Shown: positions 26,308-37,500 of the stretch, one piece after another | Numbering within the stretch: the stretch's first letter is position 1 | Layout: every line of letters begins with the position of its first letter | DNA from: Utricularia gibba | Lineage: Eukaryota > Streptophyta > Magnoliopsida > Lamiales > Lentibulariaceae | Direction of reading: 5' to 3' | Assembly: GCA_002189035.1 (NCBI GenBank) | Contig: NEEC01000192.1 | Location: 1-57,359 of the forward strand | Length of the DNA stretch: 57,359 nt | Notes under the pieces: generated by a model | The model's input: the letters and a program-made list of their open reading frames with translations, nothing else | The model's database searches: none | What the model was told of the DNA's origin: nothing | Program-made: the position numbers and the translations under genes

Positions 26308-26332
26308 TGCTCACAATCGCGTCGATTCAGTC
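26308..26332 (+). repeat. Two adjacent small deletions
   Basis: GATGTTTTGC joins TCACAATCG, losing AAGGCGAAAA, and GTCGATTC joins AGTCGCATCG, losing the TCGTGTTCCG stretch. The following unit also lacks bases (GAGGCTTAGGG near 26,543), and the next lacks GCATCC (26,736). Confidence 0.75.
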
Positions 26333-28545
26333 GCATCGTCGCGAACGTGGTGGCCAATTTGTGGCACATCTGAAGGCTAAGATAAGGCGATAATTCGAGC
26401 TTTGATGCATCCTCGGACGAGAAGCTTCAACACGGAAGCTGACCGGCACGGAAAGGGTTCGAAACGGTATGCCGGGCGCAGCTGACTCATCACGGTTTCA
26501 GGATATGGCCGAAATACCGAACGGTGTGCGAGGCCACCATGAGGCTTAGGGACACACCCAGAGCTTGTTCAGAGATCGCCTCGAAAACCCATACTTCACG
26601 TCATCCAATAAAACGCAGATGTTTTGCAAGGCGAAAATCACAATCTCGATTCTCGTTTCCGAGTCGCATCGTCGCGAACGTGGTGGCCAATTTGTGGCAC
26701 ATCTGAAGGCTAAGATAAGGCGATAATTCGAGCTTGATTCGGACGAAGAAGCTTTCAACACGAAGCTGACCGGCACGGAAAGGGGTTCGAAACGGTATGC
26801 CGGCGCAGCATGACTCATCACGGTTTTCAGGATATGGCCGAAATACCGAACGGTGTGCGAGGCCACCATGAGGCTGCAGTAGGGACACACCCAGAGCTTG
26901 TTCAGAGATCGCCTCGAAAACCCATACTTCACGTCATCCAATAAAACGCAGATGTTTTGCAAGGCGAAAATCACAATCGGTCGATTCTCGTTTCCGAGTC
27001 GCATCGTCGCGAACGTGGTGGCCAATTTGTGGCACATCTGAAGGCTAAGATAAGGCGATAATTCGAGCTTTGATGCATCCTCGGACGAAGAAGCTTTCAA
27101 CACGGAAGCTGACCGGCACGGAAAGGGGTTCGAAACGGTATGCCGGGCGCAGCATGACTCATCACGGTTTTCAGGATATGGCCGAAATACCGAACGGTGT
27201 GCGAGGCCACCATGAGGCTGCAGTAGGGACACACCCAGAGCTTGTTCAGAGATCGCCTCGAAAACCCATACTTCACGTCATCCAATAAAACGCAGATGTT
27301 TTGCAAGCGAAAATCACAATCGCGTCGATTCTCGTGTTCCGAGTCGCATCGTCGCGAACGTGGTGGCCAATTTGTGGCACATCTGAAGGCTAAGATAAGG
27401 CGATAATTCGAGCTTGATGCATCCTCGGACGAAGAAGCTTTCAACACGGAAGCTGACCGGCACGGAAAGGGGTTCGAAACGGTATGCCGGGCGCAGCATG
27501 ACTCATCACGGTTTTCAGGATATGGCCGAAATACCGAACGGTGTGCGAGGCCACCATGAGGCTGCGGTAGGACACACCAGAGCTTGTTCAGAGATCGCTC
27601 GAAAACCCATACTTCACGTCACCCAATAAAACGCAGATGTTTGCAACCGAAAATCACAATCGCGTCGATTCTCGTGTTCCGAGTCGCATCGTCGCGAACG
27701 TGGTGGCCAATTTGTGGCACATCTGAAGGCTAAGATAAGGCGATAATTCGAGCTTGATGCATCCTCGGACGAAGAAGCTTTCAACACGGAAGCTGACCGG
27801 CACGGAAAGGGGTTCGAAACGGTATGCCGGGCGCAGCATGACTCATCACGGTTTTCAGGATATGGCCGAAATACCGAACGGTGTGCGAGGCCACCATGAG
27901 GCTGCGGTAGGGACACACCCAGAGCTTGTTCAGAGATCGCCTCGAAAACCCATACTTCACGTCATCCAATAAAACGCAGATGTTTTGCAAGCCGAAAATC
28001 ACAATCGCGTCGATTCTCGTGTTCCGAGTCGCATCGTCGCGAACGTGGTGGCCAATTTGTGGCACATCTGAAGGCTAAGATAAGGCGATAATTCGAGCTG
28101 ATGCATCCTCGGACGAAGAAGCTTTCAACACGGAAGCTGACCGGCACGGAAAGGGGTTCGAAACGGTATGCCGGGCGCAGCATGACTCATCACGGTTTTC
28201 AGGATATGGCCGAAATACCGAACGGTGTGCGAGGCCACCATGAGGCTGCAGTAGGGACACACCCAGAGCTTGTTCAGAGATCGCCTCGAAAACCCATACT
28301 TCACGTCATCCAATAAAACGCAGATGTTTTGCAACGAAAATCACAATCGCGTCGATTCTCGTTCCGAGTCGCATCGTCGCGAACGTGGTGGCCATTTGTG
28401 GCACATCTGAAGGCTAAGATAAGGCGATAATTCGAGCTTTGATGCATCCTCGGACGAAGAAGCTTTCAACACGGAAGCTGACCGGCACGGAAAGGGGTTC
28501 GAAACGGTATGCCGGGCGCAGCATGACTCATCACGGTTTCAGGAT

Positions 28546-28556
28546 ATGGCTGTGCG
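28546..28556 (+). repeat. Deletion of the CCGAAATACCGAACGG segment
   Basis: GGATATGGC joins TGTGCGAGG directly. This opens the disordered zone within the unit starting at 28,441. Confidence 0.8.
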
Positions 28557-28650
28557 AGGCCACCATGAGGCTGCGTAGGGACACACCAGAGCTTGTTCAG
28601 AGATCGCCTCGAAAACCCATACTTCACGTCATCCAATAAAACGCAGATGT

Positions 28651-28680
28651 TTGCAAGGCGAACGGTGTGCGAGCTAAGAT
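28651..28680 (+). repeat. Chimeric join with a displaced 13-base satellite piece
   Basis: TTGCAAGGCG is followed by AACGGTGTGCGAG, which normally lies about 150 bp upstream, then by CTAAGATAAGG. About 100 bases of the unit are missing. It looks like a template switch or an assembly chimera. Confidence 0.8.
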
Positions 28681-28740
28681 AAGGCGATAATTCGAGCTTT
28701 GATGCATCCTCGGACGAAGAAGCTTTCAACACGGAAGCTG

Positions 28741-28790
28741 ACCGGTAGGGTGACGCATCTTGTTGAGGCAGGGAGATTGTGCCTCGAAAA
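28741..28790 (+). repeat. Divergent island in a shortened unit
   Basis: After ACCGG the unit jumps to TAGGG, then TGACGCATCTTGTTGAGGCA and GGGAGATTGT, then the normal GCCTCGAAAA. The middle is only loosely alignable to CAGAGCTTGTTCAGAGATC and is not seen elsewhere in the window. The GGTTCGAAAC to GCAG portion is absent, and the unit (28,701-28,943) is 243 bp. Confidence 0.75.
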
Positions 28791-29139
28791 CCCATACTTC
28801 ACGTCATCCAATAAAACGCAGATGTTTTGCAAGCCGAAAATCACAATCGCGTCGATTCTCGTGTTCCGAGTCGCATCGTCGCGAACGTGGTGGCCAATTT
28901 GTGGCACATCTGAAGGCTAAGATAAGGCGATAATTCGAGCTTTGATGCATCCTCGGACGAAGAAGCTTTCAACACGGAAGCTGACCGGCACGGAAAGGGG
29001 TTCGAAACGGTATGCCGGGCGCAGCATGACTCATCACGGTTTTCAGGATATGGCCGAAATACCGAACGGTGTGCGAGGCCACCATGAGGCTGCGGTAGGA
29101 ACCCCAGAGCTTGTTCAGAGATCGCCTCGAAAACCCATA

Positions 29140-29152
29140 CTTCACGGCAGAT
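29140..29152 (+). repeat. Deletion of the TCATCCAATAAAAC segment
   Basis: ACTTCACG joins GCAGATGTTTTGC. The CAATAAAACG landmark, otherwise very constant, is missing. Confidence 0.8.
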
Positions 29153-29671
29153 GTTTTGCAAGGCGAAAATCACAATCGCGTCGATTCTCGTTTCCGAGTC
29201 GCATCGTCGCGAACGTGGTGGCCAATTTGTGGCACATCTGAAGGCTAAGATAAGGCGATAATTCGAGCTTTGATGCATCCTCGGACGAAGAAGCTTTCAA
29301 CACGGAAGCTGACCGGCACGGAAAGGGGTTCGAAACGGTATGCCGGGCGCAGCTGACTCATCACGGTTTTCAGGATATGGCCGAAATACCGAACGGTGTG
29401 CGAGGCCACCATGAGGCTGCAGTAGGGACACACCCAGAGCTTGTTCAGAGATCGCCTCGAAAACCCATACTTCACGTCATCCAATAAAACGCAGATGTTT
29501 TGCAAGGCGAAAATCACAATCGGGTCGATTCTCGTGTTCCGAGTCGCATCGTCGCGAACGTGGTGGCCAATTTGTGGCACATCTGAAGGCTAAGATAAGG
29601 CGATAATTCGAGCTTTGATGCATCCTCGGACGAAGAAGCTTTCAACACGGAAGCTGACCGGCACGGAAAGG

Positions 29672-29750
29672 GTCCGAGTGACGGTATCCGGCGCGAACGC
29701 ATTGACTCATCACGGTTTTCGCTATAGATAACGAAATAATTCGAACGCTT
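29672..29750 (+). repeat. Blended and truncated unit end
   Basis: AAAGGGTCCGAGTGACGG and TATCCGGCGCGAACGCATTG precede a normal TGACTCATCACGGTTTTC. That is followed at once by GCTATAGATAACGAAATAAT and TCGAACGCTTGATGC. The last part reads like a mixture of GCCGAAATACCG and GCTAAGATAAGGCGATAATTCG. The unit is only 134 bp (29,617-29,750). Confidence 0.75.
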
Positions 29751-29803
29751 GATGCATCCTCGGACGAAGAAGCTTTCAACACGGAAGCTGACCGGCACGG
29801 AAA

Positions 29804-29828
29804 GGGGCGGGTAGGTACCGGGCGAGAG
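29804..29828 (+). repeat. Deletion join GGAAAGGGG to GCGGGTAGG
   Basis: The sequence passes from GGAAAGGGG directly to CGGGTAGGTACCGGGCGAGAG and then to CTTGTTCAGAG. About 100 bases are lost, with a GGG run at the join. Confidence 0.75.
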
Positions 29829-29999
29829 CTTGTTCAGAGATCGCCTCGAAAACCCATACTTCACGTCACCAATAAAACGCAGATGTTTCAAGGCCGAAAA
29901 TCACAATCGGTCGATTCTCGTTTCCGAGTCGCATCGTCGCGAACGTGGTGGCCAATTGTGGCACATCTGAAGGCTAAGATAAGGCGATAATTCGAGCTT

Positions 30000-30050
30000 T
30001 GCGGACGAAGCCACCATGACCGGCTTCGCAGTGAGGGGACCGAAATACCG
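30000..30050 (+). repeat. Shuffled unit start
   Basis: CGAGCTTT is followed by GCGGACGAAG, CCACCATGACCGGC, TTCGCAGTGAGGGG and ACCGAAATACCG. Each piece matches a different part of the unit (CGGACGAAG, GGCCACCATGA, ACCGGC, GCAGTAGGG, CCGAAATACCG), out of normal order and shortened. GATGCAT and the HindIII site are missing. Confidence 0.75.
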
Positions 30051-30129
30051 AACGGTGTGCGAGGCCACCATGAGGCTGCAGTAGGGACACACCCAGAGCT
30101 TGTTCAGAGATCGCCTCGAAAACCCATAC

Positions 30130-30232
30130 TTCACGTCCCAATAAAACGCAATAAAAAATCACAATCGCAGTTTCCGAGTGCATTCGAACGTGGTGCCAAG
30201 GCGAAAAGATCGATAATTCGAATCATCCTCGG
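30130..30232 (+). repeat. Compressed unit end with many losses
   Basis: Landmarks appear in order but compressed: CCCAATAAAACGC, AAAAATCACAATCG, TTTCCGAGTGCATTCGAACG, TGGTGCCAAGGCG, AAAGATCGATAATTCG and AATCATCCTCGG. The CGTCGCG, TGTGGCACATCTGAAGG and GATGC segments are lost. Confidence 0.75.
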
Positions 30233-30447
30233 ACGAAGAAGCTTTCAACACGGAAGCTGACCGGCACGGAAAGGGGTTCGAAACGGTATGCCGGGCGCAG
30301 CATGACTCATCACGGTTTTCAGGATATGGCCGAAATACCGAACGGTGTGCGAGGCCACCATGAGGCTGCAGTAGGGACACACCCAGAGCTTGTTCAGAGA
30401 TCGCCTCGAAAACCCATACTTCACGTCATCCAATAAAACGCAGATGT

Positions 30448-30512
30448 TTGCAAGGCATCACAATCGAAGGCATAACGTGGTGGCCATAAGAAGGCGATAA
30501 GGCGATAATTCG
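30448..30512 (+). repeat. Compressed unit end with local GGCGATAA duplication
   Basis: GCAAGGCATCACAATCGAAGG, then CATAACGTGGTGGCCATAAG, then AAGGCGATAAGGCGATAATT. GGCGATAA occurs twice in tandem (30,493-30,508), where units normally have it once. Confidence 0.75.
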
Positions 30513-30821
30513 AGCTTTGATGCATCCTCGGACGAAGAAGCTTTCAACACGGAAGCTGACCGGCACGGAAAGGGGTTCGAAACGGTATGCCGGGCGCAGC
30601 ATGACTCATCACGGTTTTCAGGATATGGCCGAAATACGGTGTGCGAGGCCACCATGAGGCTGCAGTAGGGACACACCCAGAGCTTGTTCAGAGATCGCCT
30701 CGAAAACCCATACTTCACGTCATCCAATAAAACGCAGATGTTTTGCAAGGAAAATCACAATCGCGTCGATTCTCGTTTCCGAGTCGCATCGTCGCGAACG
30801 TGGTGGCCAATTTGTGGCACA

Positions 30822-30890
30822 TCCTAAGAGGCGATAATTCGTTCAGACGATTTCGCCTCGAAAATGCCGGCGCATGACTTCACGGTTTTC
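30822..30890 (+). repeat. Out-of-order join in a strongly decayed unit
   Basis: GGCACATCCTAAGAGGCGATA runs into ATTCGTTCAGACGATTTCGC, CTCGAAAATGCCGGCGCATG and ACTTCACGGTTTTCAGG. Pieces from after the PstI area (TTCAGA, GCCTCGAAAA) come before the GCCGGCGCA and CACGG segments that normally precede them. Confidence 0.75.
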
Positions 30891-30941
30891 AGGATATGGC
30901 CGAAATACCGAACGGTGTGCGAGGCCACCATGAGGCTGCAC

Positions 30942-30957
30942 ATGTTTTCGAAAACAT
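30942..30957. repeat. 16-bp perfect palindrome ATGTTTTCGAAAACAT
   Basis: It lies between CACCATGAGGCTGCAC and AGCCGAATGTTTTGC. The left arm resembles CAGATGTTTTG and the right arm resembles CTCGAAAAC, two separate parts of the unit brought together. No other example was noticed in the window. Confidence 0.85.
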
Positions 30958-31009
30958 AGCCGAATGTTTTGCAAGGCGAAAATCACAATCGCGTCGATTC
31001 TCGTTTCCG

Positions 31010-31170
31010 AGTCCATCGTCGCGAGTCGCATCTGTCGATAATTCGAATGCATCCTCGTGGAAGCTGGGCACGGAAAGGGGTTCGAAACGGTATGCCGGGC
31101 GCAGCTGGCAGGATATGGCCGAAATACTGAGGCCACCATGGGCTAAGGGATAGAGGCCTCGAAAACCCAT
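31010..31170 (+). repeat. Most shuffled stretch of the disordered zone
   Basis: GAGTCCATCGTCGCGAGTCG, then CATCTGTCGATAATTCG, AATGCATCCTCGTGGAAGC and TGGGCACGGAAAGGGG lead to a normal GGTTCGAAACGG segment. Then come GCAGCTGGCAGGATATGGCC, GAAATACTGAGGCCACCATG and GGCTAAGGGATAGAGGCCTC. HindIII, TGACTCA and the GCAGTAGGG segment are missing. The array resumes normally from about 31,158. Confidence 0.75.
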
Positions 31171-31556
31171 ACTTCACGTCATCCAATAAAACGCAGATGT
31201 TTTGCAAGGCGAAAATCACAATCGCGTCGATTCTCGTTTTCCGAGTCGCATCGTCGCGAACGTGGTGGCCAATTTGTGGCACATCTGAAGGCTAAGATAA
31301 GGCGATAATTCGAGCTTTGATGCATCCTCGGACGAAGAAGCTTTCAACACGGAAGCTGACCGGCACGGAAAGGGGTTCGAAACGGTATGCCGGCGCAGCT
31401 GACTCATCACGGTTTTCAGGATATGGCCGAAATACCGAACGGTGTGCGAGGCCACCATGAGGCTGCGGTAGGACACACCCAGAGCTTGTTCAGAGATCGC
31501 CTCGAAAACCCATACTTCACGTCACCAATAAAACGCAGATGTTTTGCAAGGCGAAA

Positions 31557-31596
31557 ATCACCGAAGTCGGTGTGGTGGCGAGGGCCGATAATTCCT
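31557..31596 (+). repeat. Replaced segment at the right border of the disordered zone
   Basis: After GCGAAAATCAC the unit reads CGAAGTCGGTGTGGTGGCG, AGGGCCGATAATTCC and then TTTGATGCAT. It keeps traces of CGAGTCGC, GTGGTGGCC and CGATAATTCG, but most of the CCGAGTCGCATCG to CTAAGATAAGG part is missing. Confidence 0.75.
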
Positions 31597-31598
31597 TT

Positions 31599-34500
31599 GA
31601 TGCATCCTCGGACGAAGAAGCTTTCAACACGGAAGCTGACCGGCACGGAAAGGGTTCGAAACGGTATGCCGGGCGCAGCATGACTCATCACGGTTTTCAG
31701 GATATGGCCGAAATACCGAACGGTGTGCGAGGCCACCATGAGGCTGCAGTAGGACACACCAGAGCTTGTTCAGAGATCGCCTCGAAAACCCATACTTCAC
31801 GTCATCCAATAAAACGCAGATGTTTTGCAAGGCGAAAATCACAATCGGTCGATTCTCGTGTTCCGAGTCGCATCGTCGCGAACGTGGTGGCCAATTTGGC
31901 ACATCTGAAGGCTAAGATAAGGCGATAATTCGAGCTTTGATGCATCCTCGGACGAAGAAGCTTTCAACACGGAAGCTGACCGGCACGGAAAGGGGTTCGA
32001 AACGGTATGCCGGGCGCAGCATGACTCATCACGGTTTTCAGGATATGGCCGAAATACCGAACGGTGTGCGAGGCCACCATGAGGCTGCAGTAGGACACAC
32101 CCAGAGCTTGTTCAGAGATCGCCTCGAAAACCCATACTTCACATCACCAATAAAACGCACATGTTTGCAACCGAAAATCACAATCGGTCGATTCTCGTTT
32201 CCGAGTCGCATCGTCGCGAACGTGTGGCCAATTTGTGGCACATCTGAAGGCTAAGATAAGGCGATAATTCGAGCTTTGATGCATCCTCGGACGAAGAAGC
32301 TTTCAACAATGACCGGCACGGAAAGGGTTCGAAACGGTATGCCGGCGCAGCATGACTCATCACGGTTTTCAGGATATGGCCGAAATACCGAACGGTGTGC
32401 GAGGCCACCATGAGGCTGCAGTAGGGACACACCCAGAGCTTGTTCAGAGATCGCCTCGAAAACCCATACTTCACGTCATCCAATAAAACGCAGATGTTTT
32501 GCAAGGCGAAAATCACAATCGGTCGATTCTCGTGTTCCGAGTCGCATCGTCGCGAACGTGGCCAATTTGTGGCACATCTAAGGCTAAGATAAGGCGATAA
32601 TTCGAGCTTTGATGCATCCTCGGACGAAGAAGCTTTCAACACGGAAGCTGACCGGCACGGAAAGGGGTTCGAAACGGTATGCCGGGCGCAGCATGACTCA
32701 TCACGTTTTCAGGATATGGCCGAAATACCGAACGGTGTGCGAGGCCACCATGAGGCTGGTAGGGACACACCCAGAGCTTGTTCAGAGATCGCCTCGAAAA
32801 CCCATACTTCACGTCATCCAATAAAACGCAGATGTTTTCCGAAAATCACAATCGGGTCGATTCTCGTTTTCCGAGTCGCATCGTCGCGAACGTGGTGGCC
32901 AATTTGTGGCACATCTGAAGGCTAAGATAAGGCGATAATTCGAGCTTTGATGCATCCTCGGACGAAGAAGCTTTCAACACGGAAGCTGACCGGCACGGAA
33001 AGGGGTTCGAAACGGTATGCCGGGCGCAGCATGACTCATCACTTTTCAGGATATGGCCGAAATACCGAACGTGTGCGAGGCCACCATGAGGCTGCAGTAG
33101 GGACACACCCAGAGCTTGTTCAGAGATCGCCTCGAAAACCCATACTTCACGTCATCCAATAAAACGCAGATGTTTTGCAAGGCGAAAATCACAATCGCGT
33201 CGATTCTCGTGTTCCGAGTCGCATCGTCGCGAACGTGTGGCAATTTGTGGCACATCTGAAGGCTAAGATAAGGCGATAATTCGAGCTTGATGCATCCTCG
33301 GACGAAGAAGCTTTCAACACGGAAGCTGACCGGCACGGAAAGGGGTTCGAAACGGTATGCCGGGCGCAGCATGACTCATCACGGTTTTCAGGATATGGCC
33401 GAAATACCGAACGGTGTGCGAGGCCACCATGAGGCTGCAGTAGGGACACACCCAGAGCTTGTTCAGAGATCGCCTCGAAAACCCATACTTCACGTCATCC
33501 AATAAAACGCAGATGTTTTGCAAGCGAAAATCACAATCGGTCGATTCTCGTGTTCCGAGTCGCATCGTCGCGAACGTGGTGGCCAATTTGTGGCACATCT
33601 AAAGGCTAAGATAAGGCGATAATTCGAGCTTTGATGCATCCTCGGACGAAGAAGCTTTCAACACGGAAGCTGACCGGCACGGAAAGGGGTTCGAAACGGT
33701 ATGCCGGGCGCAGCATGACTCATCACGGTTTTCAGGATATGGCCGAAATACCGAACGGTGTGCGAGGCCACCATGAGGCTGCGGTAGGGACACACCCAGA
33801 GCTTGTTCAGAGATCGCCTCGAAAACCCATACTTCACGTCATCCAATAAAACGCAGATGTTTTGCAAGGCGAAAATCACAATCGCGTCGATTCTCGTGTT
33901 CCGAGTCGCATCGTCGCGAACGTGGTGGCCAATTTGTGGCACATCTGAAGGCTAAGATAAGGCGATAATTCGAGCTTTGATGCATCCTCGGACGAAGAAG
34001 CTTTCAACACGGAAGCTGACCGGCACGGAAAGGGTTCGAAACGGTATGCCGGGCGCAGCATGACTCATCACGGTTTTCAGGATATGCCGAAATACCGAAC
34101 GGTGTGCGAGGCCACCATGAGGCTGCAGTAGGGACACACCCAGAGCTTGTTCAGAGATCGCCTCGAAAACCCATACTTCACGTCATCCAATAAAACGCAG
34201 ATGTTTTGCAAGGCGAAAATCACAATCGCGTCGATTCTCGTGTTCCGAGTCGCATCGTCGCGAACGTGGTGGCCAATTTGTGGCACATCTGAAGGCTAAG
34301 ATAAGGCGATAATTCGAGCTTTGATGCATCCTCGGACGAAGAAGCTTTCAACACGGAAGCTGACCGGCACGGAAAGGGGTTCGAAACGGTATGCCGGGCG
34401 CAGCATGACTCATCACGGTTTTCAGGATATGGCCGAAATACCGAACGGTGTGCGAGGCCACCATGAGGCTGCGGGTAGGACACACCAGAGCTTGTTCAGA

Positions 34501-37500
34501 GATCGCCTCGAAAACCCATACTTCACGTCACCCAATAAAACGCAGATGTTTTGCAACCCGAAAATCACAATCGGTCGATTCTCGTGTTCCGAGTCGCATC
34601 GTCGCGAACGTGGTGGCCAATTTGTGGCACATCTGAAGGCTAAGATAAGGCGATAATTCGAGCTTTGATGCATCCTCGGACGAAGAAGCTTTCAACACGG
34701 AAGCTGACCGGCACGGAAAGGGGTTCGAAACGGTATGCCGGGCGCAGCATGACTCATCACGGTTTTCAGGATATGGCCGAAATACCGAACGGTGTGCGAG
34801 GCACCATGAGGCTGCAGTAGGGACACACCAGAGCTTGTTCAGAGATCGCCTCGAAAACCCATACTTCACGTCACCCAATAAAACGCAGATGTTTTGCAAG
34901 CCGAAAATCACAATCGGTCGATTCTCGTTTCCGAGTCGCATCGTCGCGAACGTGTGGCCAATTTGTGGCACATCTGAAGGCTAAGATAAGGCGATAATTC
35001 GAGCTTTGATGCATCCTCGGACGAAGAAGCTTTCAACACGGAAGCTGACCGGCACGGAAAGGGGTTCGAAACGGTATGCCGGCGCAGCACATCACGGTTT
35101 TCAGGATATGGCCGAAATACCGAACGGTGTGCGAGGCCACCATGAGGCTGCAGTAGGGACACACCCAGAGCTTGTTCAGAGATCGCCTCGAAAACCCATA
35201 CTTCACGTCACCCAATAAAACGCAGATGTTTTGCAAGCGAAAATCACAATCGCGTCGATTCTCGTTTCCGAGTCGCATCGTCGCGAACGTGGTGGCCAAT
35301 TTGTGGCACATCTGAAGGCTAAGATAAGGCGATAATTCGAGCTTTGATGCATCCTCGGACGAAGAAGCTTTCAACACGGAAGCTGACCGGCACGAAAGGG
35401 GTTCGAAACGGTATGCCGGGCGCAGCATGACTCATCACGGTTTTCAGGATATGGCCGAAATACCGAACGGTGTGCGAGGCCACCATGAGGCTGCAGGTAG
35501 GGACACACCCAGAGCTTGTTCAGAGATCGCCTCGAAAACCCATACTTCACGTCACCAATAAAACGCAGATGTTTTGCAAGGCGAAAATCACAATCGGTCG
35601 ATTCTCGTTTTCCGAGTCGCATCGTCGCGAACGTGGTGGCCAATTTGTGGCACATCTGAAGGCTAAGATAAGGCGATAATTCGAGCTTTGATGCATCCTC
35701 GGACGAAGAAGCTTTCAACACGGAAGCTGACCGGCACGGAAAGGGGTTCGAAACGGTATGCCGGGCGCAGCATGACTCATCACGGTTTTCAGGATATGGC
35801 CGAAATACCGAACGGTGTGCGAGGCCACCATGAGGCTGCAGTAGGGACACACCCAGAGCTTGTTCAGAGATCGCCTCGAAAACCCATACTTCACGTCACC
35901 AATAAAACGCACATGTTTTGCAAAGAAAATCACAATCGGTCGATTCTCGTTTCCGAGTCGCATCGTCGCGAACGTGGTGGCCAATTTGTGGCACATCTGA
36001 AGGCTAAGATAAGGCGATAATTCGAGCTTTGATGCATCCTCGGACGAAGAAGCTTTCAACACGGAAGCTGACCGGCACGGAAAGGGGTTCGAAACGGTAT
36101 GCCGGGCGCAGCTGACTCATCACGGTTTTCAGGATATGGCCGAAATACCGAACGGTGTGCGAGGCCCATGAGGCTGCAGTAGGGACACACCCAGAGCTTG
36201 TTCAGAGATCGCCTCGAAAACCCATACTTCACGTCACCCAATAAAACGCAGATGTTTTGCAAGCCGAAAATCACAATCGCGTCGATTCTCGTGTTCCGAG
36301 TCGCATCGTCGCGAACGTGGTGGCCAATTTGTGGCACATCTGAAGGCTAAGATAAGGCGATAATTCGAGCTTTGATGCATCCTCGGACGAAGAAGCTTTC
36401 AACACGGAAGCTGACCGGCACGGAAAGGGGTTCGAAACGGTATGCCGGGCGCAGCATGACTCATCACGGTTTTCAGGATATGGCCGAAATACCGAACGGT
36501 GTGCGAGGCCACCATGAGGCTGCAGTAGGGACACCCAGAGCTTGTTCAGAGATCGCCTCGAAAACCCATACTTCACGTCATCCAATAAAACGCAGATGTT
36601 TTGCAAAAAAATCACAATCGCGTCGATTCTCGTGTTCCGAGTCGCATCGTCGCGAACGTGGTGGCCAATTTGTGGCACATCTGAAGGCTAAGATAAGGCG
36701 ATAATTCGAGCTTTGATGCATCCTCGGACGAAGAAGCTTTCAACACGGAAGCTGACCGGCACGGAAAGGGGTTCGAAACGGTATGCCGGGCGCAGCATGA
36801 CTCATCACGGTTTTCAGGATATGGCCGAAATACCGAACGGTGTGCGAGGCCACCATGAGGCTGCATAGGGACACACCCAGAGCTTGTTCAGAGATCGCCT
36901 CGAAAACCCATACTTCACGTCATCCAATAAAACGCAGATGTTTTGCAAGGCGAAAATCACAATCGCGTCGATTCTCGTGTTCCGAGTCGCATCGTCGCGA
37001 ACGTGGTGGCCAATTTGTGGCACATCTGAAGGCTAAGATAAGGCGATAATTCGAGCTTTGATGCATCCTCGGACGAAGAAGCTTTCAACACGGAAGCTGA
37101 CCGGCACGGAAAGGGGTTCGAAACGGTATGCCGGCGCAGCTGACTCATCACGGTTTTCAGGATATGGCCGAAATACCGAACGGTGTGCGAGGCCACCATG
37201 AGGCTGCAGTAGGGACACACCAGAGCTTGTTCAGAGATCGCCTCGAAAACCCATACTTCACGTCACCAATAAAACGCAGATGTTTTGCAAGCGAAAATCA
37301 CAATCGCGTCGATTCTCGTGTTCCGAGTCGCATCGTCGCGAACGTGGTGGCCAATTTGTGGCACATCTGAAGGCTAAGATAAGGCGATAATTCGAGCTTT
37401 GATGCATCCTCGGACGAAGAAGCTTTCAACACGGAAGCTGACCGGCACGGAAAGGGGTTCGAAACGGTATGCCGGGCGCAGCATGACTCATCACGGTTTT

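Larger units (their letters stand above)
17291..28440 (+). repeat. Domain A2: 33 type A units with frequent indels
   Basis: Unit starts: 17291, 17645, 17999, 18345, 18691, 19028, 19371, 19704, 20035, 20377, 20719, 21063, 21400, 21738, 22083, 22418, 22763, 23105, 23444, 23759, 24101, 24434, 24716, 25059, 25394, 25733, 26079, 26404, 26736, 27072, 27416, 27756, 28100. Diagnostic bases remain type A, but spacing ranges from 282 to 354 bp and averages 338. Two units of 354 bp open the domain. Later units lose short segments, for example 23,444-23,758 (315 bp), 24,434-24,715 (282 bp) and 26,404-26,735 (332 bp). The boundary with A1 is a matter of degree, set where the first clearly aberrant units appear. 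Confidence 0.92.
28441..31598 (+). repeat. Disordered zone: truncated and shuffled units
   Basis: About twelve remnants of the unit lie here at starts near 28441, 28701, 28944, 29272, 29617, 29751, 30001, 30223, 30519, 30840, 31048 and 31319. Spacings range from about 130 to 345 bp. Nearly all sequence is still recognisable satellite in the normal orientation, but segments are deleted, joined out of order or blended. The unit at 29,272-29,616 is full length, so decay is not uniform. It could be an old internal array boundary, a rearrangement hotspot or a poorly resolved stretch of assembly. The sequence alone does not decide, but blended joins favour the last. Confidence 0.9.

Noticed and set aside
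28441-31598. Transposable element insertion causing the disordered zone
   Set aside because: Nearly all sequence is recognisable satellite; no terminal repeats, coding frame or target-site duplication were found, and unplaced stretches are only about 30 bases.
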